A stretch of DNA of 64,000 bases from Cymodocea nodosa (lineage: Eukaryota > Streptophyta > Magnoliopsida > Alismatales > Cymodoceaceae). The first letter of the stretch is position 1. Every line of letters starts with the position of its first letter. The notes beneath the pieces were generated by a model. It was given only the letters and a program-made list of their open reading frames with translations, ran no database searches and had not been told where the DNA came from. Positions 25,457 to 37,388 of the stretch are shown here, in pieces. A program made the position numbers and the translations under genes. The DNA lies in contig CM072343.1 of NCBI GenBank assembly GCA_036874045.1, forward strand, positions 11,862,001 to 11,926,000, given 5' to 3'.

Positions 25457-27325
25457 TGTTTAGAATGAAAAAGTGCATATTATTAACGGTTAAATGATGG
25501 TTAATTGCATAATATTTAGCTTATCATATGAGAATTAAGCCATTATGTTATAATTGCACTGTTATATGCTTTAATTGAAGAATCTGCTTAATTTTGGAGA
25601 ATTAATGTTAATTTAGCACATTTATGAACTGTCGGTAAATTGCAGGCTATGAAATTCTTAAGTATCCGAAAATGCATCTGAGCATCAGATAGTTATACCT
25701 GTAACTCTTCGGAATGTTATTTTATGTTTAAACTACTGCTGACACGTGTTGAGAGCTGGTAGATTTACTTACATTATAACTCGTTAAGTTAGTATAACTG
25801 CACGCGTTGAGTTACATGAAAATACACTAAGACAACGCGTTAGGTTAGCGTTATAAACTTAAGTTGTTATTTTTGCATGTGTTTTATAGTTAAATCAACG
25901 AAGGAAGTCCGTTGAGTTATCTGTAACTCCACGGACTATATATTTTCTAATATGCCACTGTAGCGGTTGCAAGAACAGACAGTTGGAAGGAAAAACCACG
26001 TTTGCACGTATCACGCAGGAATTCAATCGCGTAGGGAGAAAGAAATCATCGCCGTTGATCTGAAGGAAGGAAATCCAACCAACCATTCAAGCAGAAGCAG
26101 TTACCACTAAAGAAATATAAAAGAAAATAAGAAAAAGAAAGAAAGAGTGTGATCGATGGACGGCCAGTGTATACAGAGGAGGAGCACCGAGCTTTCTGCA
26201 AATAGTATCGGCGATTCTCTGAAGTATCACACCAACCATCGTATCAGCACCATAATCACCAATCATCGGAGGTCTGTGAGGATACTTGCCTGATGTCAGG
26301 TCGATTCCGAGCCAAACACAGTGCCTGACAACCACTGTGAGGAGTGATCGCGTCGCGGGAAGGGAAGACATTTTCACCAAGCACCGACTCATATTTCAGG
26401 AGATCGTAAAGCTTTTAGCCTTGGTTTCGGGTTGATGCCTATATGCTGAAGAGGAGATCATCTTGTAATTCTGGACTCGCGATTCTATAGGGAGAGGAGA
26501 CAGAATTGTAAGTGGTTCAATTTTCAGTGGTGTAATCGCGTTGCAAGTAGTGTCAGAAGTATTTACTGTCAAGTGAAATTACTTTACATTTCACCTTTCG
26601 CCCATCACATCAAAAAAAAAATACCAAAAGTAATTTATCTTTGTTTGTATGTTGTATTTGAGTGTTGTATTGTTGGTGTTGTATTGTTGGTGTTGTATCG
26701 TGATTAATGTTATCTGTATCAATTTTATGATTGTTTTATGTTAGTTTTAATTTTACAGTTTACTGAAATTGGTTCATACAAAACAACTTAAAGATTTTAA
26801 TGGTTACTGTTTGAATCATCTGAATGTTAGTATTGCATAATGATAAATCTAATGTTAACTAGCATTAAAAAGCTTAATTAATGTTATTTACAATCTATGG
26901 AATCGCCCAATGGTTGGCCGAATTCCTTTGTAATTAGCAGTATTATAAAAAAGAGACAGGCTCGTGGAGTTAACTTAAGTCCACGAGGATAGTCCGTTGA
27001 GTTATCAATAACTCAACGAACTTAGTCCGTTGAGTTAACTGTAACTCAACGGAGTGCTTATTGAATATAAATTTGAATTGTTCACAATCAAACATTTCTT
27101 AAATTCGTCAGCAATTCCCTATGGGATCGACCTGTACTTGCACATTGATACAATAGACACTGTGCACTTGCAGTTAAAGTACAAATTGGAATTAATATCT
27201 AAATTGTATTAAAGGTTGTTTGTTTACTTCTAAAAGAAAGAATAGGCATAAAGATAAATTAACTAAGTAAAAATAGAAGTAACAAATCCAAGTTTTTCTA
27301 GTGTAGTGCTGGGAAGACGTGAACA
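25457..27325 (+). repeat. Element A 5' LTR
   Basis: This 1869-bp LTR runs TG...CA. It carries ACACGTGTT (25741), TCGTTAAGTTA (about 25782) and facing pairs such as CCGTTGAGTTA/TAACTCCACGG near 25909-25935 and again at 26995-27055. The R/U5-like region (about 27110-27190) has GGGATCGACCTGTACTTGCAC, which also occurs in diverged form in the B LTR. The middle (26000-26600) is less AT-rich and has an antisense ORF. Confidence 0.95.
26087..26392 (-). other. 101-codon antisense ORF in element A 5' LTR
   Basis: It matches the ORF at 6785-7090 in length, start (MSRCLVKMSSLPATRSLL) and end (VTASA). The 3' LTR has lost this segment by deletion. No known domain is recognised. Confidence 0.3.
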
Positions 27326-27332
27326 AGTTTTA

Positions 27333-27350
27333 TGGCGCCGTTGCCGAGGA
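27333..27350 (+). other. Element A primer binding site (tRNA-Asp type)
   Basis: TGGCGCCGTTGCCGAGGA complements the 3' end of plant tRNA-Asp with one mismatch (GAGGA for GGGGA). This primer is typical of Athila-like elements. It lies seven bases after the LTR end, and only 21 bp separate it from the first ORF, leaving almost no leader. Confidence 0.9.
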
Positions 27351-27371
27351 TCTTAATTGAATTGAACTGAA

Positions 27372-30300
27372 TTGAATAAATATAAGCAAATTTTAGAGCT
27401 ATTTCATTTTAATAGTCAGAGTTGTGTGTTTTCTTCTATAATTGAGAATATGGTATATGCTTATGCTCAAAGATTTCTGAAACCTTTAATTAGCATATGT
27501 GAATTCTGTAATTCTGAAGGACACGACATTTATGATTGTTTGAAATTGAGACATTTACAGATTGATAGATCCCATGAACAACAAATGAATTATCCTCAAT
27601 ATAATAGAGCTGAGTATGAGAATCCTATAGTTTACCCAACTGATGGTTAGTATAGAATGTGTAATATGATGAGAGACACTGAAGTTTGGGATAGCTATGA
27701 CAGACTGGAGCATAGTATAGATCAAAATCTGGACAAACTAGAATACTTTGTGTGTCAACAACAAGAAGTCAACCAACTAAACTATAAGGAGGCATATTCA
27801 GAACCTAAACAGGATATAATTTACGAAACTGAAATAGCCATAAAGAAAATTGATCAAAAATTGAATGTAATGAAATTAAATGATCTGGAAACAAAATTAA
27901 AAGCATTAGATAAAAATGCAATGAAAATACAAGTTTTGCAATAGGACAATGAAAATTATAATGTTATAAACCTACACAACTTGCAAAATATACAACAAAC
28001 AGAAAACACAAATGTAAGAGAATTTAAAGAATGCACTTTAAAACTAAAAACAATTGAAGATCATAATCACGAAAATGATATACAAAAACATCATGAAAGT
28101 AATGAAAATCTGGAAGATGTATGTGTAACATTAAGATCTAGAACTGATATACCACCAAGAACTCAAAATGAAAATGATATGAAGGTGGACAAGAGTAAAA
28201 ATCAAAATGATAATGAGAATGTAATAGCTGAAAATCTAGAAATCACTGAAAAACAATCTGAATGTGCAATTGAAGCTAAAAATGATCAAACAAATCAACT
28301 GAAAGAAAAAGAGTCTTTGAAATCAAAATCTTTAGCACCCTATCTTGAAAGATTACAACAAACAATTCCTGAAAAACAAGAAAAAATAAGAGAAATTTTT
28401 GAAAAAGTACAAGTTAACATTCCTTTGTTAGATCTATTGCAGAATATGCCACATTGTGCTAAATTTCTAAAGGATTGGTGTACTAAGAAAAGAGAGCGAA
28501 AAGTTCTTAGAAAGGTCTTTTTAGTTGAGCAAAGTAGTTACCTATTTCTACCACAAATTCCTAAAAAGTTATCTGATCCTGGAATCCCTGTTATATCATG
28601 CACCATAGGAAATACCATTCTAGAAAGAACCTTAATAGACTTAGGTGTAGGTATAAATGTTATGCCAAGTGATATATTTGCATCCTTAGGATTAGAAGGC
28701 TTAACTCCTACTAGTACGGTTATTCAATTGGCTGAAAGAAGTATAAGATACCCTAGAGGAAAAATAGAGGATGTCTTAATTAAAATCAAGAATTTTATAT
28801 ATCCTATTGATATTGTAATTCTGGATTCCCAACAAATTAAGCATAAAAATAGTGATACATCTTTAATTTTGGGAAGGCCATTTTTAGCAACATCAGGGGC
28901 TGTTATAAATTGTAAAACTGGAGTAATGAAATTAGCATATGGTAATGAGGATACTCAATTAAATATTTTTAAACCAGAAAGGTTTGAGGAGTTAGAAATG
29001 TCTTTACATACCATAGACTTTTTAGAGGATGAAGGAGATATGTTAGATGATGTGATTCAAGAAGAATTAAATAGGCAAATCAATTTTGAAACTTTAGAAG
29101 AAAGTGAAAGCATAAATATAGAAGGAGATCAGGAAGAAATTAATTTAAAAAATGATGATGTTCAATTAGGAGCTCTAGCTTCTAATGGGCAGCAATTAGA
29201 ATTAAAACCTTTACCTCCTGAATTAACCTATATATTTCTGGAAGATAAATGGACCTGTCCAATCATTATTGCTTCAGATTTGAAAGAGGATCAAATAGCT
29301 AAATTAAAAGAGGTAATAAAAAGTTATAAAGAAGCAATAGGATGGACTATGACTGATATAAAAGGGTTAAGTTCAACTTTATGCTGTCACCACATATATT
29401 TAGAAGAGAATGCTAAACCTGTTAGAATTCCTGAGAGGAGATTAAATCCAAACCTTAAGGAAGTAGTCAGGAAGGAAATAGTTAAATGGTTAGATAATGA
29501 TATAATATATCCGATTTCTGATAGCTCGTGGGTTAGTCCAATCCATGTAGTTCCCAAGAAATCAGAATTAACAGTTATTAGGAATGAAAGTCAAGACTTG
29601 ATACCTACTAGAATTCAATCAGGCTGGAGAGTATGTATAGACTATAGAAAGCTAAATGTTGTGACTAGGAAAGATCATTTTCCCTTACCTTTTATAGATC
29701 AAATGTTGGAAAGATTAGCAGGGCAAGAATATTTTTGTTTCCTAGACGGGTATTTAGGGTATAATGAAATTCCAGTAGCATTAGAGGATCAAGAGAAAAC
29801 AACTTTCACCTATCCTAATGGAACTTATGCTTTTAAAAGAATGCCATTCGGATTATGCAATGCACCAGCTACCTTTCAAAGGTGTGTGTAGGGCATATTT
29901 ACTAGAATGACTGATGAATTTTTAGAAATATTTATGGATGATTTTACTGTATATGGCAACTCATATGAAGTGTGTTTAAGCAATTTAGACCAAATATTAA
30001 AATGCTGTGTGGAAAAAAATCTGGTTTTAAATTGGGAAAAATGTCACTTCATGGTTAAACAAGGAATAGTCTTAGGGCATGTTGTTTCTAAAAAAGGGTT
30101 GAAGTAGATAAAGCTAAAATAGAAGTAATTTCTAATCTACCAAAACCTAAATCAGTAAAAGATATTAGATCATTTCTAGGACATGCTGGTTTTTATAGAA
30201 GATTTATTAAAGACTTTAGCAAGATAGCTAGACCTTTAACTAATCTATTAAAAGATGTTCCATTTAACTTTGATAAAAATTGCAAGGAAGCATTTTTTAG

Positions 30301-32090
30301 ACTTAAGACTAGCTTAATTTCAACTCCTATAATTCAAGCACCTAATTGGAATCATCCATTTGAATTAATATGCGATGCTTCTGATTTTGCTGTAGGAGCA
30401 GTGTTAGGACAGAAAATAGAAAAATCTCCTAGAGTGATTCATTATGCAAGCAAAACCTTAAATGATGCTCAAGTTAATTACACAACTACTAAAAAAGAAT
30501 TATTAGCTGTTGTGTTTGCTTTAGAAAAGTTTAGACCATATTTGATTGGAGCTAAAGTAATAGTATACACGGATCATTCAGCTCTAAAACATCTAATAAA
30601 GAAAAAAGAAACTAAACCTAGATTGATCCGATGGATATTATTATTGCAAGAATTCGATCTAGAAATTAAAGATAAAAAAGGTTGTGAGAATGTAGTAGCA
30701 GATCATTTATCAAGATTACAAATAGAAAAATCAAATATTGAAATTAAGGATAATTTTCTTAATGAACAATTAATGACCATCAACACAATGCCTTGGTATG
30801 CAGACATAGTTAATTACTTAGTTACTGGTTTAACACCTAAGGATTGGAATAGACAGGATAAGAAATTGTTTTTCTCAAGAGTAAAATATTACTATTGGGA
30901 AGACCCTTACTTATTTAAGAAATGTCCTGATCTGGTTTTAAGGAGGTGTGTTCTAGAAACTGAATATTCGAGCATATTGTCTTTCTGTCATGACCAAGCT
31001 TGTGGAGGACATTTTGGTTTAGGGAAAACTACTGCAAAAATTCTGCAATGTGGGTTTTATTGGCCAACACTATTCAAAGATGCTCATAAATATTGCTTAA
31101 GTTGTTTAAGATGTCAACAAATAAGAAGAATATCAAAGAGGAATATGATGCCTCTTAATCCTATTATTGAGGTTGAAATCTTTGATGTGTGGGGAATAGA
31201 TTTTATGGGTCTATTTCCTATATCTAATCAATTTAATTACATATTGTTGGGAGTGGATTATGTATCTAAATGGATAGAAGCTATTCCTACAAAAACTAAC
31301 GATAACAAAGTGGTAATACAATTTATAAGAACAAATATATTTGCCAGATTTGGAATACCTAATTATCAATGATAGAGGAACTCATTTCTTTAATAGAAGT
31401 TTTGAAGCCTTAATGAAGAAATATGGAGTAAACCACAAAATTGCAACATCATATCATCCGCAAACAAGTGGACAAGTAGAAAGTGCAAACAAACAAATTA
31501 AATTAATCTTGGAAAAAGTAGTAAATCCTACTAGAACAGATTGGGCTAATAGATTGATTGATGCACTTTGGGCTTATAGAACTGCTTATAAAACGAGCTT
31601 AGATATGTCACCTTTTAGGCTAGTATATGGAAAAAGTTGTCATTTACCTGCTGAAATAGAACATAAAGCTTATTGGGCATTAAAAACTCTGAACACTAAT
31701 TTAAAGCAAGCTGCTGAAAATAGGAAAATGCAACTAATTGAATTAGAAGAATTTAGAAATGAAGCTTATTCAAAGAGTATAAGAGAAAAAGAGAAAATGA
31801 AATTCTAGCATGATAGGAAAATTATTCCTAAAAACTTTGAAAAAGGGCAAGAAGTATATCTTTATATGGCTAGACTCCATAACCATCCAGGAAAATTAAG
31901 ATCTAGATGGGTAGGACCTTACATAGTTCGAAATGTTTATCCTTATGGAGCTATTGAAGTTGAAAATCTTAAAAATCAGAATATATTTAAAGTAAATGGA
32001 CAAAGACTTAAACCTATTCTGAAAACACCAAAAAGCTCCTTTGGAATTATAGAAGAAATCAGAGTAGAGGACTACTTGAGTTTTACTTAG
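27372..32090 (+). pseudogene. Element A pol with N-terminal zinc knuckle: PR, RT, RNase H, integrase
   Basis: The frame opens with a zinc knuckle CEFCNSEGHDIYDC (about 27505-27545, CX2CX4HX4C) and then an acidic helical region. Protease is near 28635 (LIDLGVGINVMP; the usual DLGAS has become DLGVG) with LGRPFLA near 28880. RT has DYRKLN (29640), FLDGYLGYNEI, RMPFGLCNAPATFQR and FMDD (29935). RNase H has [19 protein letters not shown] and YTDHSALK. Integrase has the HHCC finger (30990-31125) and D-D-E residues ([21 protein letters not shown]). Lesions are stops at 27648, 27943, 29889 and 31806 (Trp expected), and frameshifts near 30097 and 31357. No capsid domain is present here; it is at 36119. 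Confidence 0.92.
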
Positions 32091-32112
32091 TAAGAAATCA
32101 GTTTTTATGTTT

Positions 32113-32132
32113 ATATATATATATAAAAAAAA
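32113..32132. repeat. AT/poly-A tract after pol
   Basis: An (AT)n run followed by a poly-A run lies about 25 bp after the pol stop. Confidence 0.8.
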
Positions 32133-32164
32133 AAACATTAAAAATATATATAAAACATAAAAAT

Positions 32165-32450
32165 AGTTGCGGTTCAACCGACTGGATCCATCGGTATGGC
32201 CAGAAAATTAAAAAAATATTTAGGTCTGACCGAAGCGTAGCATCGGTATGACCGGAACATTAAAAAAAAGATATTGGTTTTACCGAAGCATAGTATCGGT
32301 TAAACCGGGAAAAAAAATTGAATATTAATTTTCAGAAAAAAATTTGTTTTACCAAAACATAGTATCGGTTCAACCAAAAGAAAGATAAAAAAATAAAAAA
32401 ATATTTAGGTCTGACCGAAGCATAGTATCGGTTAAACCTGTAAAAAAATA
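32165..32450 (+). repeat. Diverged tandem hairpin repeat (ACCGA...TCGGT)
   Basis: Five imperfect units each contain ACCGA, about 10 bp, then TCGGT, so each can fold on itself. The units begin near 32177, 32229, 32282, 32351 and 32414, separated by A-rich sequence (spacing about 52-69 bp). The core phrase is ACCGAAGCATAGTATCGGT. It lies between pol and the motif array of ORF2. I do not know this repeat from elsewhere in the window. Confidence 0.75.
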
Positions 32451-32502
32451 GAAAAACTATTCTCTATAATATTTTTATTATTATATTTGCTTGTACGGGG
32501 AG

Positions 32503-32600
32503 TCCGTTGAGTTACGCTTAACTCAACGAGCTTACTCCGTTGAGTCTTGAGTTAGTCAACGAGCTTATTCCGTTGAGTTACATGTAACACAATGGAGTAC
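32503..32600 (+). promoter_or_regulatory. TAACTNNNCGR motif array ahead of element A ORF2
   Basis: TCCGTTGAGTTA (32503) faces TAACTCAACGA (32519). Further copies are at 32537 (degraded) and 32570. The array sits 180-280 bp upstream of the ORF2 start at 32780. The same facing pairs occur in this element's LTRs. An internal promoter role is inferred. Confidence 0.5.
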
Positions 32601-32779
32601 TGTAGCTAAGATCGCGGATGAAATAGTAATAGTTGGTTCGGGAAATGACCCGATTACCCGCCTAAACTTAGTGCTTATTTAAACTAAAACCTAGGGTTTT
32701 GGGGGCATTATCCGACAAATCATTTAGAATCTAGAACAGTAGAAATCAGAGCGATTACGTGTTATTGTGTAACTCCACA

Positions 32780-35006
32780 ATGATGAAGATGACGCCTAAA
32801 TTCTGGGAAGATGTTGTTGATACATCAGAATTTCTGAAGGAATCAGAAGAGTGGCACACGCGGTAGAAGATCAGAAATACGACAAGAGAGAAAGAGCTAC
32901 AGAAGGTAGAATCGGAACTTTTCAAGTTGAGAAGAGATTTAGTAGATATGGATATACGAATACCTCAAATAATGGAAACACGAATCAATATAGCAATAGA
33001 AATAGCAGTAAGTAAGGAAAGACAAATAAGGCCAAGTAACGAAGTTGCCCTAGAATTAATCCAGCGTAAGTCCCGACTCTGGTTCAAAAGACGAATCTGT
33101 AGACAAGCTAAACGGGTGATCTGGGAGCAAGGAAGGAAAGCAAATGAAGAGGCAACTGAAGAATAGGAGGAACCAACTGCTGAAAGACCTGTTCCTAAGG
33201 AGCAGCAGCCTAGACCTTCAGTTCCACCATTTAAGCCGTTGGCACGAGTAGAAATGATGGGGCCTTCGACTAAAGAAGAAATAAGAGAATTTGCAAAACT
33301 GGTTCAAGTTGGAAAAAACCAACGAGAATCAAAAGACTTGGCAGTGGTTAAAGCACACCTGGTGTTTGATGCACTGTACAAAAAGAGGGCTGTAGAAAAG
33401 TTGAAAGCCCAATATAAAATCAAGGTGGAACAGCATCACGCAGGTACTGCCAGAACTACTGCCAAATCTGCTGCAAAAGAAGATGAAGCTGGTCCTTTGA
33501 GACCAGTAATTATAGGAAAAGTTAAACAGGAAGAGCCAGTACCTGTGGCTCGAAGGCCTGTAGAGCCTACTTTTGTAGATTTAATTTCAGAAGATGAAGA
33601 GGAAGAACAGGCACAACTAATCAGAAAAAAGAAAGGAAAAGGAAAAGTGCCTAAATATGAGGAAATTAAATCTGAAGTAGTAATTTTTACAAGGCCTGTG
33701 GAGCAGATTTTTATTAACCTACTATCCGATTCTGAGGAGGAGCAGGAGGAGCAAAGAAAATAAAAAAATCAGGCTGAAATTAGTCTGCAGCCTGTACAAG
33801 AAGAAACAGAAATTAGGGCAGAAACTGAATTGCTCGTGACTCCATCCCAATCTGTTACAGAATCAGAAAGAACAGTAACAGAACAGATTGGTAGTCAGGA
33901 GGAAGAAGAAAGAGTAGAAAATGAAGAGGTTGAAAGAAGCCATTTGGACAAAAATAATTTCACAGATTCCACTAAAGAGCAAGAAACTCTTCAGCAAATT
34001 ATGGAAAGAATTCAAGACAGAGTGGAGAGTTCTGCCGGCTCACCACCACAGACAGAAGCAAAAGCAAAAATTCAGGAATCTGAAGAGAATGTCCAAATGC
34101 AGCCTATGCTAGAGGAAGAGCAAGAGCAAACCCCTCTAGAGCAACAAAGTCACCTTCCTAACCCGACTGAAACAACAATTTTGAATGAAGTACATTTTTG
34201 TAGTCAGGAAGCTTATATCAAATACCAAGAAATAAGGGGTTACGATATTATTTATAGTAGACCAGTAAATTGGGATGGAATGCAAGAAATCAAAGATCTA
34301 TTTGAATTCCAAGGTCTACTGCAATTTATATCTCAAGATAGAGGGCATGCAGTATATGAGAATTTAGTGCCCTGTTTCTATGCAAATTTAAGAGAAGGAG
34401 AAGGAGAATTAATTTCAAACGTGGAGGAAGCTGATGTACAGATAACACCAGAGCTTCTCCAACATATTTGGTTTAAAGAATGAAGAAACAAAAATTTTGG
34501 AGGATACAACTGCAGTTGAATGGACTAAGCAGCAAATTAAGGATTGTTTAGCTATCAATCCTGGTGTGCCATTATTAAACAGATTGAAGCATTTAAATGG
34601 TAAAGCACACATGGTAGCTAACATTCTGATTAAGAATGTCTATCAACGACAGGGCCATGACATAGAATTAAGTCAATTTGTCAAATGGGCCACGTATGCA
34701 GTTGTAAATAAGATCCAAATAAATTGGTATGCAATTTTTATCTCCAAGCTGAAAATAGTAAAGAAGAAATTATTTTATGGAGATTTGATTCCACTGCTGA
34801 TGGTGGATAGTATTGATTTCACTAAATGGACATTAAAAAGGATAAGATCTAGAACCATTTCGATGAAAAAATACAAAAATTTTGTAGCTGTAGAACTAGC
34901 AGTATCTTCTGGAGGAATTGTAGGAGCAGTAGAGAGGATAAATCAATTAGAGCAGCAATTAGAAAAACTCCAGAAGGAAGTAGATGAACTTAGGCATAGA
35001 GATTAA
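32780..35006 (+). pseudogene. Element A ORF2, accessory 'plant transposon protein' type
   Basis: A single reading frame can be followed from ATG at 32780 through stops at about 32864, 33164 and 33761 to a frameshift near 34470, then on to 35006, about 740 codons. It has a basic helical N-terminus, an acidic/glutamine-rich middle (33590-34140) and a conserved block from 34190. That block has YSRPVNWDGM, FEFQGLLQFI, VPCFYANL, LGLKNE, LNGKAHMVANIL, INWYAIFISKL and KLFYGD. A leucine-heptad coiled coil ends it (about 34935-35000). The conserved block is clearly homologous to C3 (16500-17100) and C4 (51430-52090). It occupies the place of Athila env-like ORFs; I see no signal peptide or membrane segment. 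Confidence 0.75.
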
Positions 35007-35449
35007 ATTGTATTGTTCGTCTACTTGTGTAAAATTGTATGAAATTGTATGATGTACTTGTAATGTAATTGATTCATATTAATGAATATAATTTTTCAGA
35101 TGCAATTTTCATACGTGTTTTGAATGTGAAATGAATGGAAATTATTGAATATTATGTTATTATGAAACTTTATGAATGAATATGTAACAGATTTACAATT
35201 TGCTGAATGACAAGATAACTGCTTAAAAATTTCTGCATGTTATAAGGTAAAATGTAAATTCTGCATAACATAAAATGACCTACAATTTAAATCTTTATAT
35301 AATGTTCAGATTTAAATGTATTTTAATCAAAATGAGGCATTAATGACAAACATTTAACTTTATTACAATTAGTAGAATGACAAAGAAAAAAAAAAAAAAA
35401 AAACAGAATATAAAACTTACGAGAGTGAAACTTAGAAGTTGCTAAGTGT
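35007..35449 (+). other. Spacer after ORF2, with poly-A tract
   Basis: The spacer is AT-rich without an ORF. A run of about 18 A lies at 35386-35403, about 380 bp after the ORF2 stop and 50 bp before the next motif array. Confidence 0.6.
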
Positions 35450-35620
35450 TAACTCAACGAAGTAAGTCCGTTGAGTTAACCGTAACTCCACGAGGTTAGT
35501 AATATAATATAAGGTCACTCCGTTGAGTTATCTGTAACTCAACGAAGTTAGTCCGTGGAGTTAGCAACAGTAACCGATTGTGTTTTGTTGAGTAATCTGT
35601 AACTCAACGAGGTTAGTTCG
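35450..35620 (+). promoter_or_regulatory. TAACTNNNCGR motif array ahead of element A gag
   Basis: TAACTCAACGA (35450), CCGTTGAGTTA (35468), TAACTCCACGA (35483), CCGTTGAGTTA (35520), TAACTCAACGA (35535), CCGTGGAGTTA (35553) and TAACTCAACGA (35600) alternate in orientation, making nested inverted repeats. It is the densest internal array in the window. It lies upstream of a small ORF (35689) and gag (36119). Confidence 0.55.
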
Positions 35621-35688
35621 TGGATTAAGCAGAATGGTTATTCTTTTAACCACAAACGAAACTTCGTCGGTTTAGCGGTTACCAAAAT

Positions 35689-35934
35689 TTGAAATTAGTA
35701 GTGGTACACGTACCTATTAAAATAGGAACCACGATGCACGTTGCAAGACACGTTCTTGCAATGAGATTTATTCACTTTAGGGATGCGCAGTATATATATG
35801 AAACAGAATGTTGTTTACGAGTTACCAAGACTTTTAAGAGAAAGGAGAAAGCATTGGAGAAACTGGAAGGAGAAGTAGCTGATTCAACCTTCATCCGACA
35901 ACAAATATTTATAGAATGGAAAGCTTCAGACTAG
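35689..35934 (+). CDS. Small ORF of unknown function between array and gag
   Basis: This 81-codon frame (MKLVVVHVPIK ... WKASD) is basic, with a helical C-terminal half. I recognise no domain. It begins about 70 bp after the motif array and ends 185 bp before gag, so it could be an upstream ORF in the gag leader or chance. The start could also lie upstream. Confidence 0.25.
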   Translation: MKLVVVHVPIKIGTTMHVARHVLAMRFIHFRDAQYIYETECCLRVTKTFKRKEKALEKLEGEVADSTFIRQQIFIEWKASD

Positions 35935-36118
35935 TATGTAATTAATCTTCTGTTATTTATTTATGAGCACATGGACTCGTTCTCTAAGCACTAAACGATT
36001 AGTAAGAACACTTATCTAGGAATTTTCATTGTAGAGGGGTACTGAAAAATTTTCTGAACTGAACTTTAACGAAATTCTTTGGGGTGTAGCTAACCTTTCT
36101 TTAAAAGAGAACGTAGAG

Positions 36119-37306
36119 ATGACTGCTCTAGTAGAAAAACCATTAGGAGAGATTCTATATCCTGAATTAATTGATGAACCTTCATGTATTCGATTGCCAA
36201 ACTTTGAGGGAGATAGGTTTGAACTGAAATCTAATTATATTAGTCAATTGCCACATTTTCATGGATTAGAAAGAGCGGATGCCTATTATTTCCTTAGAGA
36301 ATTTAACGAAGTTTGTCAAATGATGAGAATGCCGAACATGAGTATAGATGCTATTAAACTTAGATATATCCCTTTTGCTTTAAAAGATACAACTAAGAGA
36401 TGGTTATATACTCTGTCGCCTGATTCAATTTCTACATGTATTGAATTTTGCTCTATTTTTCTGGAAAAATACTATCCAACACATCAAACGATTAAAAAGA
36501 AGAAAGAAATATTAATGTGTAGCCAAAAACAGGGTGAATCATTCTAGAAATATTTTGAAAGATTTAAAGATTTACTGACTCAATGTCCACATCATGCAAT
36601 GAGTAAAGCACAATTAATAGGCATAATTTATGAAGGCATAGATGTTTCAACAAAATCTTTATTAGAATCTACTTGTCAAAATGGATTTTTAAAATTATGT
36701 AGTGAAGAAGCATGGGCATATTTAGAAAATTTTACAAAAAGAACTGCATAGTGGGAAAATTCGGCTGAAGCTATTGTAGATAAAAGATTATTACCAAGAG
36801 GAATGCATGAAATAGATTCCAATACTATGCTTGAGGTGAAATTAAATGAATTAACAAAGAAAATAGAAGAGTTATCATTAAATCAAAAGCTAGCAGAAAA
36901 GAATACAAACATAAATGACTTAGATATTATTTATGCTAGAAACCAGAGAGATAACTTGGGAAATTCTTATAATCTTAATTGGAGAAATCACCCGAATTTA
37001 TCTTGGAGAAACAACAATTTCCAGGGAGGAGAAAATATAAATGAGAAGAACATAAGTTATGAAGTATTAATTGAACAAGGAGCTAGAATAGAGAAATTAG
37101 AAAAGATAATCCAACAAGTAAACAATCGTCTAGAATTTATATTTGAAAATGCTATAAATCAAAATCAGAATAGAAATATACCACTTAGACAGAAGGAACC
37201 AATGGAAGTTAGACCTACTAGAGGATTGCCAATACAAGCTATACCTAAACCTGTCAATAGAACGGTTAATGAAATTGATACCACTTCTAGGAGGGCAGCT
37301 GAATGA
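36119..37306 (+). pseudogene. Element A gag (capsid), located 3' of pol
   Basis: One frame of 395 codons starts MTALVEKPLGEILYPEL, the usual beginning of Athila-type gag. The retrotransposon gag domain covers about 36175-36740 (LPHFHGLERADAYYFLREF, LRYIPFALKD, FLEKYYP, YFERFKDLL, then AWAYLENF). The C-terminal part has the family phrase NWRNHPNLSWRN (36975-37015) and a coiled coil (37060-37140). Only two in-frame stops break it, TAG at about 36544 and 36748. The zinc knuckle expected between capsid and the RNHPN phrase is missing; a knuckle is instead at the start of pol (27505). It is followed by a motif array and the F-box gene. Confidence 0.88.
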
Positions 37307-37388
37307 AGCAGCATATCTGAAGCAACTATCTGTATGTATATATGTTTTTATTTTTATTTTAAGTTAATAGTATCGTAGTGTTAATTTT

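Noticed and set aside
27372-37306. Gag of A as part of a separate nested element
   Set aside because: No LTR, primer site or target duplication is seen between 32090 and 36119 or just after 37306, and element B has the same order.
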